DNA from: Paracoccus liaowanqingii
Lineage (GTDB): Bacteria > Pseudomonadota > Alphaproteobacteria > Rhodobacterales > Rhodobacteraceae
Length of the DNA: 64,000 nucleotides
Direction of reading: 5' to 3'
NCBI RefSeq assembly: GCF_004683865.2
Contig: NZ_CP038439.1
Location: forward strand, 1,528,501-1,592,500
Notes under the pieces: model-generated
Database searches by the model: none
Told to the model about the DNA's origin: nothing
The model's input: the letters and a program-made list of their open reading frames with translations, nothing else
In this document: piece by piece, positions 53,669 through 61,805 of the stretch
How positions within the stretch are numbered: position 1 is the stretch's first letter
Layout of the letters: each line of letters opens with the position of its first letter
Position numbers and translations under genes: made by a program

Positions 53669-54118
53669 ATGAGAAAAAAACTTATTGAGTTTTTCACTAA
53701 AAAGCCCCCGCAGTCGGATCGCCAAATTTATACAATGGAGCTGAAGGATTTCATTCGAGATACTATCATCCAAGTGCAGACAGGCGTTCAAGAAGCAATA
53801 ACAGAGCTGCAAAATGGCGAAATCACCGGCGCGATTAACCCAGTATGGGGTTCTGTAGGAAACATCTCAAAAAGCGAAGTTCAGAACCTCAAATTCGATA
53901 TTGCTGTGATGATTGAAAACACATCGTCTGGGAGCGCGGGCGGAAGGATCTCAGTTGTGGCTGCGGACGTAAATCTCGATGGAAAGCATTCCCGAGAGAG
54001 CCGTTCAACTAACAGCGTGAAATTCTCGATCCCGTTCATTCCGCCAGTAACAATTGTTACCAAACCAGCCGCCGATGACAACCCTCCTGTTGAGGCTCGC
54101 TCTAACGGAGGCTTCTGA
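53669..54118 (+). CDS. Small accessory protein (trypco2-like, tentative)
   Basis: 149-residue protein. The segment MELKDFIRDTIIQVQTGVQEAI, then LKFDIAVMIEN and NSVKFSIPF, resembles small proteins I associate with the trypsin-co-occurring domain (trypco2) of accessory regions. That is memory-based recognition and uncertain. It is A/T-richer than the phage genes around it. AGGAAA lies 8 bases before the ATG at 53669. It follows the YbjQ-type gene by about 160 bases on the same strand. Confidence 0.62.
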   Translation: MRKKLIEFFTKKPPQSDRQIYTMELKDFIRDTIIQVQTGVQEAITELQNGEITGAINPVWGSVGNISKSEVQNLKFDIAVMIENTSSGSAGGRISVVAADVNLDGKHSRESRSTNSVKFSIPFIPPVTIVTKPAADDNPPVEARSNGGF

Positions 54119-54179
54119 TTTGCTTAATGGCCGCCGCTGCACCAGAGGGCGGATATGTACTCTAGGGCTATCCTTGAAA

Positions 54180-55124
54180 TCAGCGTGCACTTATCTCCCT
54201 AAATACCAAGAGAGGTGTAATCCCATAAGCTTCATAAGGGCGACCCAAGAACATCCTGATCATAGGCGCGATGGTGTCACCCAATTTAGCCATGGCGGCG
54301 CCATTCATGTAATCGACCTGTTTGATTCCGCTGTCCGGTTGCTCATCAGGTAGTGCGTCCAGTATGCCAATTGCAGACCATGTACCCGGCAAATGCTCCG
54401 AGAATTTTAAGGTGATGTTGGATGGATCGAACGTCAGCCCTTCGGGCAGAAGGCTACACCAAACGTCCTTATCGCCCGAGATAGTTGCCTGAACCGTGTG
54501 CGGGAAAGTTGGGATCAAATCCATAAAAAGCTCTAGACCATGACGCATGTTTTGGGCCGCCAAAACTGCAGCGTCATGCATAGCCTTTATGGTAGGATCT
54601 TTCTGTGCGTTTCGCCCTAAGGGGGGGACGGAATTCTGCTTAATGCCGTCTGCCATCATTTTCTTAGCGGACGGGGAACTCCAAATGCTTGTAAGAAGCT
54701 GGAGATTTTTGACCGATAAGGATCCTTGGCATAGAACGATCTGGCCAACTGATGCACTGGACACATCTCTATGAATCAAGCCAGCTTCATCCACCACGTT
54801 AAGAAACTCGCGCGCGTTTGCCCACGTGGGATCATAAACTCGCATCACGTCGTCTTGAGTCCGCTTCCGAACGTCGGCCGTCGAGGAGATTAATCCTTTC
54901 GCAAGGCCTAGGGCACTAGCGCTACCCTCGAGCCGGCTAACGTCGCTGGTCGTCTGCTCAGCGTGCTGGCCTAGGGACAACTGCGTTAAGCTGCCAGATG
55001 GATCAAACTGCGCTAGGAACGAAGCGATCCGCCGCCCGTCATGGTAAAGGAAATCAAAGACGGAATTTGTGTTCCGTTCTTCTTGCTCCTCGCCGGATGT
55101 CCCGTTCTGCTTTCTGGACGTCAC
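54180..55124 (-). CDS. DUF6414 family protein (phage cargo)
   Basis: 314-residue protein with the DUF6414-like start FDFLYHDGRRIASFLAQFDPSGSLTQLSL. Two conserved blocks follow, AREFLNVVDEAGLIHRDVSSASVGQIVLCQGSLSV and a C-terminal beta-rich part. No transmembrane segment is visible. Start: GTG at 55124 with GAGG 6 bases upstream. It sits between the tail chaperones and the tape measure in the same orientation, yet is not a structural gene. Defence or exclusion is a guess from context. Confidence 0.7.
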   Translation of the reverse strand: MTSRKQNGTSGEEQEERNTNSVFDFLYHDGRRIASFLAQFDPSGSLTQLSLGQHAEQTTSDVSRLEGSASALGLAKGLISSTADVRKRTQDDVMRVYDPTWANAREFLNVVDEAGLIHRDVSSASVGQIVLCQGSLSVKNLQLLTSIWSSPSAKKMMADGIKQNSVPPLGRNAQKDPTIKAMHDAAVLAAQNMRHGLELFMDLIPTFPHTVQATISGDKDVWCSLLPEGLTFDPSNITLKFSEHLPGTWSAIGILDALPDEQPDSGIKQVDYMNGAAMAKLGDTIAPMIRMFLGRPYEAYGITPLLVFREISAR

Positions 55125-55245
55125 TCGATACCTCAACTGCTTCTTTTAGCAAACGGCTCCGCCGTTTCAGCAGATAGTTCAGAAGCTTGTTGCGCCGACC
55201 ACTAGTGCCGACTGCGCCACTGGACTTCTCGGACGAACGCGCCAT
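55054..55245 (-). CDS. 63-residue basic protein overlapping the DUF6414 start
   Basis: Basic, helical protein starting MARSSEKSSGAVGTSGRRNK, with LLNYLLKRRSRLLKEAVEVSSDVQKAE as a possible coiled coil. GGGAGGAAAAGCA is a strong ribosome site. It overlaps the DUF6414 gene by 71 bases in a different frame. It could be a small partner, a leader gene for translational coupling, or the first part of a frameshifted product. Confidence 0.5.
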   Translation of the reverse strand: MARSSEKSSGAVGTSGRRNKLLNYLLKRRSRLLKEAVEVSSDVQKAERDIRRGARRTEHKFRL

Positions 55246-55351
55246 TGCTTTTCCTCCCTGCGCTCCACTGGCGCATTGCCAATACGATGCATGATTTGGT
55301 CAAAAGATTCGATTGGTCCTTCTTGCACTACGATCCGACAAGAGTGACCCT

Positions 55352-55723
55352 TCACACCCACCACGACCCGGCAAACGGCGGCTCCCGCAGCGAATCCTCT
55401 GCCTCGGCCTGCTCAGCGGCATAGGCATCGCACATGGCATGCAGCGCCTCGGCCTCCCAAGGCTCGGTGATGGCCCGGGTGAGCCGCGCGAAGGCGTCCA
55501 ACTCGGTCCAGTCGACCCCCCGCGCGCCGTTCATATCACCGCGGACCGGGCCGAGCCGCCACATGGCGTCGATCAGATATGCCCCCGCGTTGATGGGGGG
55601 CATCTCGATATCGCGGCCTTTCTTGCGGGCATATTGCAGCCGGGTCTCCTTCCAGCTTTTCGGCGTCCCATTCAGGAATGCCAGCTGCCGGGCGTAGAGG
55701 ACTAGGCTTTCGTGGACGCCGCC
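55352..55723 (-). CDS. Tail assembly chaperone, frameshift extension (gpT-like)
   Basis: Reading frame of 123 residues that begins at the slippery site and has no in-frame start codon for its first 40 codons (LVLYARQLAFLNGTPKSWKE near its N-terminus). It should be made only as a fusion to the upstream chaperone by -1 frameshifting, as in lambda G/GT. The fusion is about 280 residues. An internal ATG at 55603 would give only 83 residues. The C-terminus is acidic and helical. Confidence 0.75.
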   Translation of the reverse strand, partial: GGVHESLVLYARQLAFLNGTPKSWKETRLQYARKKGRDIEMPPINAGAYLIDAMWRLGPVRGDMNGARGVDWTELDAFARLTRAITEPWEAEALHAMCDAYAAEQAEAEDSLREPPFAGSWWV

Positions 55724-56202
55724 AAAAAATCGGCATCATCCTGAGCGAAGTCCAGCACCTGCTGAGCGAAGCTGGGCTTTGTCCAGCCCTCGGCATCCTT
55801 CTCGCGCATCAGGTGCGCCATGCTGATGAAGTTCAGATCGAGCAGCGCGGGCGCATCCTCGACGGTCAGGTCGCGGGCCTTGCCGTCCTCGCCCTCGGTC
55901 TGCATGTTCTCGAATCCGACGATCAGGCGCAGCGCGGCCTTTACGGTCGCCTCGTGCATGTCCTGGGCGGTGTTCGTGTCGACCTGCGAGCCGGTCTTGG
56001 CGGCTGCCTTGGCCTTCTTGGCCCGCTCCAGTTCGTCGCGGCGCAGCTCGGCCTGCACGGCGCGGCTGGAGGCGCCCTTGACCATGACGATGCAGGGTTT
56101 GCCACCATTCTTGATCACGTCGCCAGTCGTCTGATCGCGCAGTTCCAGGGGGCGGGCCGTCTCGGCGGCGCCGCGGGCATCGTATTGCTTGAGAAAATCC
56201 AT
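55702..56202 (-). CDS. Phage tail assembly chaperone (gpG-like)
   Basis: 166-residue protein with KPCIVMVKGASSRAVQAEL, Lys/Ala-rich middle, and a C-terminal half LMREKDAEGWTKPSFAQQVL. It lies between the tail tube and the tape measure, where tail chaperones are encoded. AAAAGGA precedes the ATG at 56202. The last codons include a slippery heptamer that yields a longer fusion product. Confidence 0.8.
   Translation of the reverse strand: MDFLKQYDARGAAETARPLELRDQTTGDVIKNGGKPCIVMVKGASSRAVQAELRRDELERAKKAKAAAKTGSQVDTNTAQDMHEATVKAALRLIVGFENMQTEGEDGKARDLTVEDAPALLDLNFISMAHLMREKDAEGWTKPSFAQQVLDFAQDDADFLAASTKA
55723..55729 (-). other. Slippery heptamer for -1 ribosomal frameshift
   Basis: T-TTT-TTG on the minus strand, in the right frame (GAT TTT TTG GCG). 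A slip back of one base gives GGC GGC GTC and enters the start-less second frame. A weak 5-bp stem (55720-55716 with 55695-55691) is possible downstream. Confidence 0.8.
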
Positions 56203-56295
56203 GGGTGTGTCCTTTTCATGGGGTGTGTGACAATGGCGGGCGGCGGCCCACACCCGAAACCGCCGCCCTTTACCGATCTGCCGAAGCAGGCCGGA

Positions 56296-56730
56296 TCAGA
56301 CGCGCACGGTGGCCGAGTTGACGCGGAACTCTCCAGTCAGGCCCTTGATCGTGGACGCGTTGCGGGCGCGGTCACGGAGGTTTGCGACCTTGCCGTGGTA
56401 GTAGATGATCTGGCCGTCGGGATCGGTGATCCGGGCCGAGACCTCGTCGTTGGTGTTGTTCGCGGTGCGCAGCAGGGTCTGCCCTGCGTCGACACCGTCG
56501 ATCAGGAAGGTGAAGGGGATCGAGCCGCCGTCCAGCGCGCCGTTGGCGTGATAGGTCCGGCCTTCCAGCGTGGTTTCGGTCACGTCCTCAGACTGGTCGC
56601 CAGTCTCGCCCCATTCGGTGATCTTGCCGACCGTGGAATAGGTCTTGGCGGCAAAGCCAGCGGCATCGACGGTTGCGGGGGGACCGGCGGAGACGGAGAC
56701 GAGCGCGCCGATATAGGTGATGAGTGCCAT
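56296..56730 (-). CDS. Phage major tail tube protein
   Basis: 144-residue beta-rich protein. TYSTVGKITEWGETGDQSEDVTETTLEGRTYHANGALDGGSIPFTFLIDG matches the tail-tube pattern of lambda/HK97-like phages. It polymerises into the tail tube. It lies directly before the tail chaperones. Confidence 0.85.
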   Translation of the reverse strand: MALITYIGALVSVSAGPPATVDAAGFAAKTYSTVGKITEWGETGDQSEDVTETTLEGRTYHANGALDGGSIPFTFLIDGVDAGQTLLRTANNTNDEVSARITDPDGQIIYYHGKVANLRDRARNASTIKGLTGEFRVNSATVRV

Positions 56731-56732
56731 GA

Positions 56733-57035
56733 TCAGGCTTCCTTCGGTTTGTCAGCGGGCGCGGTGGCCCATGCGGTGGGGGTGAGCGGGATTTGCGGGG
56801 ACGGCTTGCGGTCCGGGGCGTCGATCACCGACGAGGTGGCCTCGGGGGCGTCCTCGACAGGGTCGGGGTCATATTCGACCGTGACCATCCCGGCCGCGAT
56901 CAGGGTGGCCAGGCGGCGGATGTTATCGGGGCTGCGCAGGACCGCGTTCGTGGTTTCCAAGCCAGCGCCGCGTGCGACGGTGTGGCCGGTCGGCAGGGTC
57001 ACCGCCTCACGGGTCTTGTTCGTGATGCTGGACAT
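56733..57035 (-). CDS. Phage protein of unknown function
   Basis: 100-residue protein: N-terminal PTGHTVARGAGLETTNAVLRSPDNIRRLATLIAAGMVTVE, then an acidic Pro-rich tail. Its position between the tail tube and the next small gene suggests a role in tail assembly. The stop of the upstream gene is 2 bases away. Confidence 0.65.
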   Translation of the reverse strand: MSSITNKTREAVTLPTGHTVARGAGLETTNAVLRSPDNIRRLATLIAAGMVTVEYDPDPVEDAPEATSSVIDAPDRKPSPQIPLTPTAWATAPADKPKEA

Positions 57036-57037
57036 GA

Positions 57038-57379
57038 TCAGACCCCCAGGAGCACGGCGACGAGGCCGGTGCCGGTGATGTTGATGGCGCCCTGCAGATA
57101 TGCGGACACGGTGTCGAGCGGGATGGCCCGGACGGCGCCGGCGGGCACGGGTGTGGAGTAGCCCGCCGCAACGCTGATGGCCGGGGCGCCGGGGAAGTTC
57201 ATGGTGGTTCCGTCTGCGCCGTCCAGCACGCAGCTGATCGACCCTGCCGTGGGGTTGCGCAGGATCAGAACCTGCCCCGTGCCTGCCTCGTAGGCCATGT
57301 CGTTCGTGGCAGTGAGCGTGACTTCCGTGACTGCCCGCGCACCGGGACCTCCCACGGAGGTCTTAACAATAGTGGCCAT
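57038..57379 (-). CDS. Small phage beta-rich protein
   Basis: 113-residue protein with GTGQVLILRNPTAGSISCVLDGADGTTMNFPG and a Gly-rich end. It resembles small head or tail decoration proteins but I cannot assign it. Confidence 0.65.
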   Translation of the reverse strand: MATIVKTSVGGPGARAVTEVTLTATNDMAYEAGTGQVLILRNPTAGSISCVLDGADGTTMNFPGAPAISVAAGYSTPVPAGAVRAIPLDTVSAYLQGAINITGTGLVAVLLGV

Positions 57380-57466
57380 GAAAGCCCCTCTCGCTGGTTA
57401 AGCCCTTCCAAGGGCGGTTGATGGTGATTGCCTCTGTCGCCCAGAGGCCCCCGAGGCGGGGATCGG

Positions 57467-57847
57467 TTACGGACCCCAGTCCACCTGGACGGGGACACGC
57501 CAAGACACGTCGTCGGGATAGCCGCCCAAGACGGACGACAGTCGGATGGCGAGCCCGGGCGCGAGCCGCAGGGCCTTGGGAAACTGCGCCTTGACGGCAT
57601 AGGCCAGATCGTCGGCCCGGGCAGTGCGGGCGTTCAGGTCGGTCACCACCATGATGACGAAGCTGCCCTCGCTGTATTCGGCCCCGCCGGCCAGGGCCGG
57701 GTCCTGGTCGCCGCGGCTGCGGGTCTGGAGGATCAGGTACGGCTTTGCGGGGGCGGTCTGGGTTTCGTTCGGGACCACGATGCGCAAGGCGTCAGGCATC
57801 GATGCCAGGCGCGCGCCGATCAGGTTCTGGATCTCGTTCGGTGTCAC
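57467..57847 (-). CDS. Phage tail terminator-like protein
   Basis: 126-residue protein (PNEIQNLIGARLASMPDALRIVVPNE, then EGSFVIMVVTD and AYAVKAQFPK). It matches the DUF4128/tail-terminator group. It starts with a GTG at 57847, which overlaps the preceding stop (GTGA) and has GAGG upstream. It would close the tail tube. Confidence 0.72.
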   Translation of the reverse strand: MTPNEIQNLIGARLASMPDALRIVVPNETQTAPAKPYLILQTRSRGDQDPALAGGAEYSEGSFVIMVVTDLNARTARADDLAYAVKAQFPKALRLAPGLAIRLSSVLGGYPDDVSWRVPVQVDWGP

Positions 57848-58275
57848 TTGCGGACCTCGGCGGCGCGGGCTTCCACGAACTGCGGGAATTTGGCGGCATT
57901 GGTGCCTATGAAGAAGCGGCCAGGGACATCGTAATTGCGCCCGAGTTCGTCCGTGCCGGTGAAGCCGAACTCGATCCGAGCGGCGTACGGCACGGTCCAT
58001 TCGAAGGTCATCACGTCGCCATGGGCCATCCCCACGATGGCCGTGACATAGGCGTCCGGGCCGGTCGAACCCTCCACGGTCAGGCTGTTGACCAGATCCG
58101 ATGTCAGGCCGACCGGGATCTTGCCGACCTCGAAGGCCTCGGCCCCTTGGGTGATGCCCCGCTGCGTGGTCTGTGCGCCCTCCAGCACGTCCTGAATGGA
58201 CATCATCGCCACATAGCGCAGGTCTTCTTTGGCCAGATCGACCAGCGCTCTGAGGTCAGCAGCGAATGTCGCCAT
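57844..58275 (-). CDS. Phage neck/tail completion protein (HK97 gp10-like)
   Basis: 143-residue protein with KIPVGLTSDLVNSLTVEG, TFEWTVPYAARIEFGFTG and DVPGRFFIGTN, as in HK97 gp10-type neck proteins. Its neighbours in the conserved order of connector and terminator genes support it. Confidence 0.75.
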   Translation of the reverse strand: MATFAADLRALVDLAKEDLRYVAMMSIQDVLEGAQTTQRGITQGAEAFEVGKIPVGLTSDLVNSLTVEGSTGPDAYVTAIVGMAHGDVMTFEWTVPYAARIEFGFTGTDELGRNYDVPGRFFIGTNAAKFPQFVEARAAEVRK

Positions 58276-58276
58276 G

Positions 58277-59281
58277 TCAGGACCTCCGGGGGATCGCGCG
58301 GTAGAACGCCGTGCAGCGGCAGGAAGCGCTGTGCCTCACGCCGCCGGCGGGATCGTGCGGGTATTGCATGACCGTCCCATCATCCATCACGAAGCCCTCG
58401 CCGAAGCTGCGGACCTCGCCATCCATGCGCTTATGGTCCGGCCGCGCTTCCCGGCTGAACCCGTGGATCCATCTGCAGGTCACCGCCTCGATGTCGGGCC
58501 GGTCCAGCATCTGCCGATATGCCTCGTGCCGCCCCGCCGCCTGCGCGGTGTGGGCCTCGTTCCTCGCGATCAGCTTGCCGCGATAGTCTAGCACCCGGTC
58601 CTTGTAGCGCCCAGTGATGCGATCCACGTCAGCGGCGGCCAGCGGCTTGCCTGCCTCGATGGCCTTGCGGACCGTGCCGTCGAACCGCTTGTCGCGAAGC
58701 GCGCGCTGGAAATAGCTGCGGTCTAGCCCTTCCAGATCGCGGCGGGCGTTGATCACCCAATCCGCCTGATCGCCTGTCAGCCCGATGATCCCGCCTTCTC
58801 GCCGCCCGGTTGCTCGGCTCAGGCGCCCGGTGATGTCCAGCGCCACGGGGCGGCTGCCCCGGTTGTTCTCCATGCCGTCGAGGATCACAGCGCGCACGGC
58901 CTCGACCTGTTGCTGCTCGATCTGCCCGATCAGGTCGCCGCCGATCCTGGCGATGTCGGCCTCCGCGCGCGGGTGGCGGGCGTTGAAACCAAAGCGCCCC
59001 TCGATCCCGGAGGGCGCGAAGCCATCCACCGCCGCACCGCCGGACAGGTAGGACCGCCGCACGGCTTCCTCTAGCGGCCACAGGACGGCTTGATCGAAGC
59101 GCAGCATCTCCACGGCACCCGCGACGTCATTGGCCTCCAGCAGGGCAATCAGCCCCCCTAGATCGACCCTGCCCCGCGCGGCATAGACCGCTGCGAGAAA
59201 AGCGGCGCGGACATCGGCATCAGCCGTAGCCAGCAGCGCATCGAAGGCCGCCGCCTGTGCGCGGGTCGGAGTGCGGGCCAT
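58277..59281 (-). CDS. Phage head morphogenesis (Mu F-like) protein
   Basis: 334-residue protein. The C-terminal half contains ARNEAHTAQAAGRHEAYRQM and the metal-binding-like CRWIHGFSREARPDHKRMDGEV, ending with a HSASCRCTAFY cluster, the signature of phage Mu gpF-like minor head proteins. It is the minor capsid protein of this module. Confidence 0.88.
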   Translation of the reverse strand: MARTPTRAQAAAFDALLATADADVRAAFLAAVYAARGRVDLGGLIALLEANDVAGAVEMLRFDQAVLWPLEEAVRRSYLSGGAAVDGFAPSGIEGRFGFNARHPRAEADIARIGGDLIGQIEQQQVEAVRAVILDGMENNRGSRPVALDITGRLSRATGRREGGIIGLTGDQADWVINARRDLEGLDRSYFQRALRDKRFDGTVRKAIEAGKPLAAADVDRITGRYKDRVLDYRGKLIARNEAHTAQAAGRHEAYRQMLDRPDIEAVTCRWIHGFSREARPDHKRMDGEVRSFGEGFVMDDGTVMQYPHDPAGGVRHSASCRCTAFYRAIPRRS

Positions 59282-59314
59282 GGGGGATCCAATGCAAGAG
59301 CCCCAAGCGGGGCA

Positions 59315-59482
59315 TTACGTCAGGCCTGTCGCCCTGTCAGCGGCACGCGCAAGCCACGCCGCGCGTAGCAGATCGTCATACGGTGCGAAGAAGCTGTTCG
59401 GCAGGGCCAGGATCAGCTGAGCGCCAGCAGCGTCGCCGCGCTCGATGCAGCCAGCCAGACAGATGTACCGATATTGGATCAT
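59315..59482 (-). CDS. Small phage protein
   Basis: 55-residue protein beginning MIQYRYICLAGCIERGDAAG, without a known family. It fits exactly between the connector gene (9 bases upstream) and the head gene. The ribosome site is weak, so its start is uncertain. Confidence 0.5.
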   Translation of the reverse strand: MIQYRYICLAGCIERGDAAGAQLILALPNSFFAPYDDLLRAAWLARAADRATGLT

Positions 59483-59491
59483 CCGGGCAGG

Positions 59492-59872
59492 CTATGCGGA
59501 TATTTCGGCCTCGTGCAAGAGCAGCGTGGCCCCGGGCTGCAGCGGCGAAACCAGCACGATCTCATGCGGCCTATCCGCCAGGATGATCCGGTCTCCCATG
59601 CGGGGCGCTTCGCCGTCCGTTGCGATGGTCAGCACGCGAACGCTGCGCGGGATCAGCGCCCCTTCGTCGGCCCGGCTGTAGCGGACGGTGGCCTTGTCCT
59701 CGACCACGGTCACGGTGAAGGACTGGGTCACGGGCTGTGAAGGGGTGACCTCGTCCCACGGGTATTGAGGGGCGCCTGCCGGCGCGGTGCTGCGGGTCAG
59801 GGTGGCGGGCTTACCGAAGCGCCCGATCAGCCGATCGGCAGTTGCGCGGAGGCGGGTATAATCGAAGGTCAT
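59492..59872 (-). CDS. Phage head-tail connector-like protein
   Basis: 126-residue protein. The beta-rich C-terminus MGDRIILADRPHEIVLVSPLQPGATLLLHEAEI resembles neck proteins. The ATG at 59872 overlaps the upstream stop (ATGA). The long alternative start upstream reads through the neighbouring gene and is rejected. Confidence 0.68.
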   Translation of the reverse strand: MTFDYTRLRATADRLIGRFGKPATLTRSTAPAGAPQYPWDEVTPSQPVTQSFTVTVVEDKATVRYSRADEGALIPRSVRVLTIATDGEAPRMGDRIILADRPHEIVLVSPLQPGATLLLHEAEISA

Positions 59873-60333
59873 CCGATGGCCCACAGGCCAAGGCCGGCGC
59901 AGGGCTGCACGATCAGCCCGCGCAGCGACGGACGCAGCCATGGCAGCACCAGCCCGGCGGCGTCCGCAGTGATGTCGTCGCGATAGGTGATGTCGATGCT
60001 GCCCACCTTTTCCCGGCTCGCGATCCCGGTCGCATCCTGCCCCATGAATATGCCGCGCCCCACCGTCTCGGCCGCGAGCCGGGCGGCCACGAACCCGACG
60101 CGGGTCAGGTCCATCGCCGCCAAGGGTCGCCACTCGTACGCGCCGGCAAGCCAGCGGGAAGCGGTGATCAGAGAGCTTTGCTGGGCCGAAGAGTCCGCCG
60201 TGATCCATTGGACGATCCGAGACCCGGGCAGCTGGCCAGCCGCCTCAATCTCCAGATAGCCGACAGCGTCCGACAGGCTGATGAATGACTGCGCCGTCGG
60301 GTCGACGGTCAGGTCGCCGACGACGAGGGGCAT
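59869..60333 (-). CDS. Phage head-tail adaptor (DnaT-like)
   Basis: 154-residue protein. FISLSDAVGYLEIEAAG, SSLITASRWLAGAYEW and AARLAAETVGRGIFM match the putative DnaT-like group found next to phage capsid genes, which acts as a head-tail adaptor. It is coupled to the next gene. Confidence 0.75.
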   Translation of the reverse strand: MPLVVGDLTVDPTAQSFISLSDAVGYLEIEAAGQLPGSRIVQWITADSSAQQSSLITASRWLAGAYEWRPLAAMDLTRVGFVAARLAAETVGRGIFMGQDATGIASREKVGSIDITYRDDITADAAGLVLPWLRPSLRGLIVQPCAGLGLWAIG

Positions 60334-60336
60334 CGG

Positions 60337-60723
60337 TCAGCCCGCCTGACGGTCAGCAGCCACGGCGGCAGCGATGCCCGGCCACAGCGTGTCCCGCTCT
60401 TCCGCCGTGAAGGGGGCGGCATCGTCGATCAGCTCGGCATTGATGGCGCGGACGTCGGGGCGCCCGTCCGCGAGGAAGCCCGCGGGATCGATGACCGTGG
60501 CCGCCATCTTCAGCAGCTCCTGCCGATCGGGACCAGACTGGCTGGCCTGCGCGTCCTGCGCCGGGTTGGTCACGGGCGTCTTGCCCTCGGTCTCGCCGAT
60601 GACCCGGCCCTTGTTCAGCAGATAGCCCGGCACGGTGTCGCCCTTGACGGTGACCTGGGTGCCGACGGGGATCTGCTTGCCCTCGCCGTCATAGACGCCG
60701 CGCTTGGTGATCTCGATTTTCAT
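60337..60723 (-). CDS. Phage protein of unknown function
   Basis: 128-residue protein: N-terminal SH3-like beta stretch EGKQIPVGTQVTVKGDTVPGYLLNKGRVI, linker, then a helix-rich C-terminus with DGRPDVRAINAELIDDAAPFTAEERD. The location next to the major capsid gene suggests a head role. Confidence 0.7.
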   Translation of the reverse strand: MKIEITKRGVYDGEGKQIPVGTQVTVKGDTVPGYLLNKGRVIGETEGKTPVTNPAQDAQASQSGPDRQELLKMAATVIDPAGFLADGRPDVRAINAELIDDAAPFTAEERDTLWPGIAAAVAADRQAG

Positions 60724-60803
60724 GGGGTGCTCCTCGGTTTCTGGCTGACGATCTCATGAAAGGGGCCGATGTGACCCAGCCCCTCGCTCAGACCATCAAG
60801 CAA

Positions 60804-61793
60804 TCAGGTCGAGTGGGCGATGCCGCACTGGCCCTCGGCGTCGAACTTGATCTCGACGGCAGCGGCGGCCATCGTGACGAAATTGTACTCGTCTTCCATG
60901 TTCGCCCGGAATTGCGCGCGGGTGGTCATCGGCATGCCGCTCAGCACCTGCACCACGCGGCGGTCCTTGATCACCGCGATGATCTCATCCGGCGCCACGC
61001 GGGACGAGGGCACGACCGCTGATACGCCGCTGTCTTCCATGATGCGCTGCGCGATGGTCTTGCCGGCGTACTGGGTCGAGTAGTCCGTCGAGGTCGCATA
61101 GCGCCAGTCCAGCCAGTTTACATAGAGCGTGGCCGGGCTGTAGAAGTTGTCGGCGAAGAGCAGCGCCAGGGTGGCATTGACGTCGGCCAGCCATTCCGGC
61201 CCGGTGCAGGCGTTCAGGTCGTTGGTGGTCGACCGGGTGTTGCGGCTCGGGTGGTTGCGCAGGCCGTACAGCTGGTCGCCGCCGACAACGATGCCGGGGT
61301 TGCCGTTCAGGGTCTGCAGCTCCAGTGCCTCGGCCACCTTGCGCATCGAGTTGCTGCGCGCGGCGGGATCCAGTTGGAAGCCCTCGGTGCGCGCCGCCTC
61401 GACCTGACGCCAGCCGTAGCTGAACGTGCTGTCGAGGATCGGCAGCGGGGTGCCGTGGTATTCGAACTTGGGCTGATCGGTCCGGGCCTTGGACCGACCG
61501 TCCAGCGACACGTTGACCGAGCCGCTGTCGCTGATCGTCTGGAAGTGGTGGATCAGCTTGCCGATCGGCATCGGGGTGGAGACCGAGGCGGCCAGGTCGT
61601 TGAACACGGCCAGAACGTCGCGCTGGACCTCGATGCCCTCGCGGTCCCAGGCGCCCCAGACATCCTTGGGCAGGGGCAGCGCGTTGCCGATGATCGTCTG
61701 CCCGTGCGCGTTGGCGAGGGCGGTCTGGCGCTCGTTGAACTGGCGGCGATTGGCCAGAACGAACTCCATCTGTTCGGGAGTAAAACGAAGCAT
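60804..61793 (-). CDS. Phage major capsid protein
   Basis: 329-residue capsid protein of the DUF2184/encapsulin-like HK97-fold group. It has GIEVQRDVLAVFNDLA, TFSYGWRQVEAARTEGFQLD, QLYGLRNHPSRNTRS and a PMTTRAQFRANMEDEYNF C-terminus. It assembles the icosahedral head. Located between decoration and connector genes. Confidence 0.88.
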   Translation of the reverse strand: MLRFTPEQMEFVLANRRQFNERQTALANAHGQTIIGNALPLPKDVWGAWDREGIEVQRDVLAVFNDLAASVSTPMPIGKLIHHFQTISDSGSVNVSLDGRSKARTDQPKFEYHGTPLPILDSTFSYGWRQVEAARTEGFQLDPAARSNSMRKVAEALELQTLNGNPGIVVGGDQLYGLRNHPSRNTRSTTNDLNACTGPEWLADVNATLALLFADNFYSPATLYVNWLDWRYATSTDYSTQYAGKTIAQRIMEDSGVSAVVPSSRVAPDEIIAVIKDRRVVQVLSGMPMTTRAQFRANMEDEYNFVTMAAAAVEIKFDAEGQCGIAHST

Positions 61794-61805
61794 GTCCTGC
61801 GCTCC

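Noticed and set aside
55536..55796. 86-residue minus-strand frame overlapping the tail chaperone
   Set aside because: Not homologous to anything recognised and overlaps the two chaperone frames, which are better explained by frameshifting.
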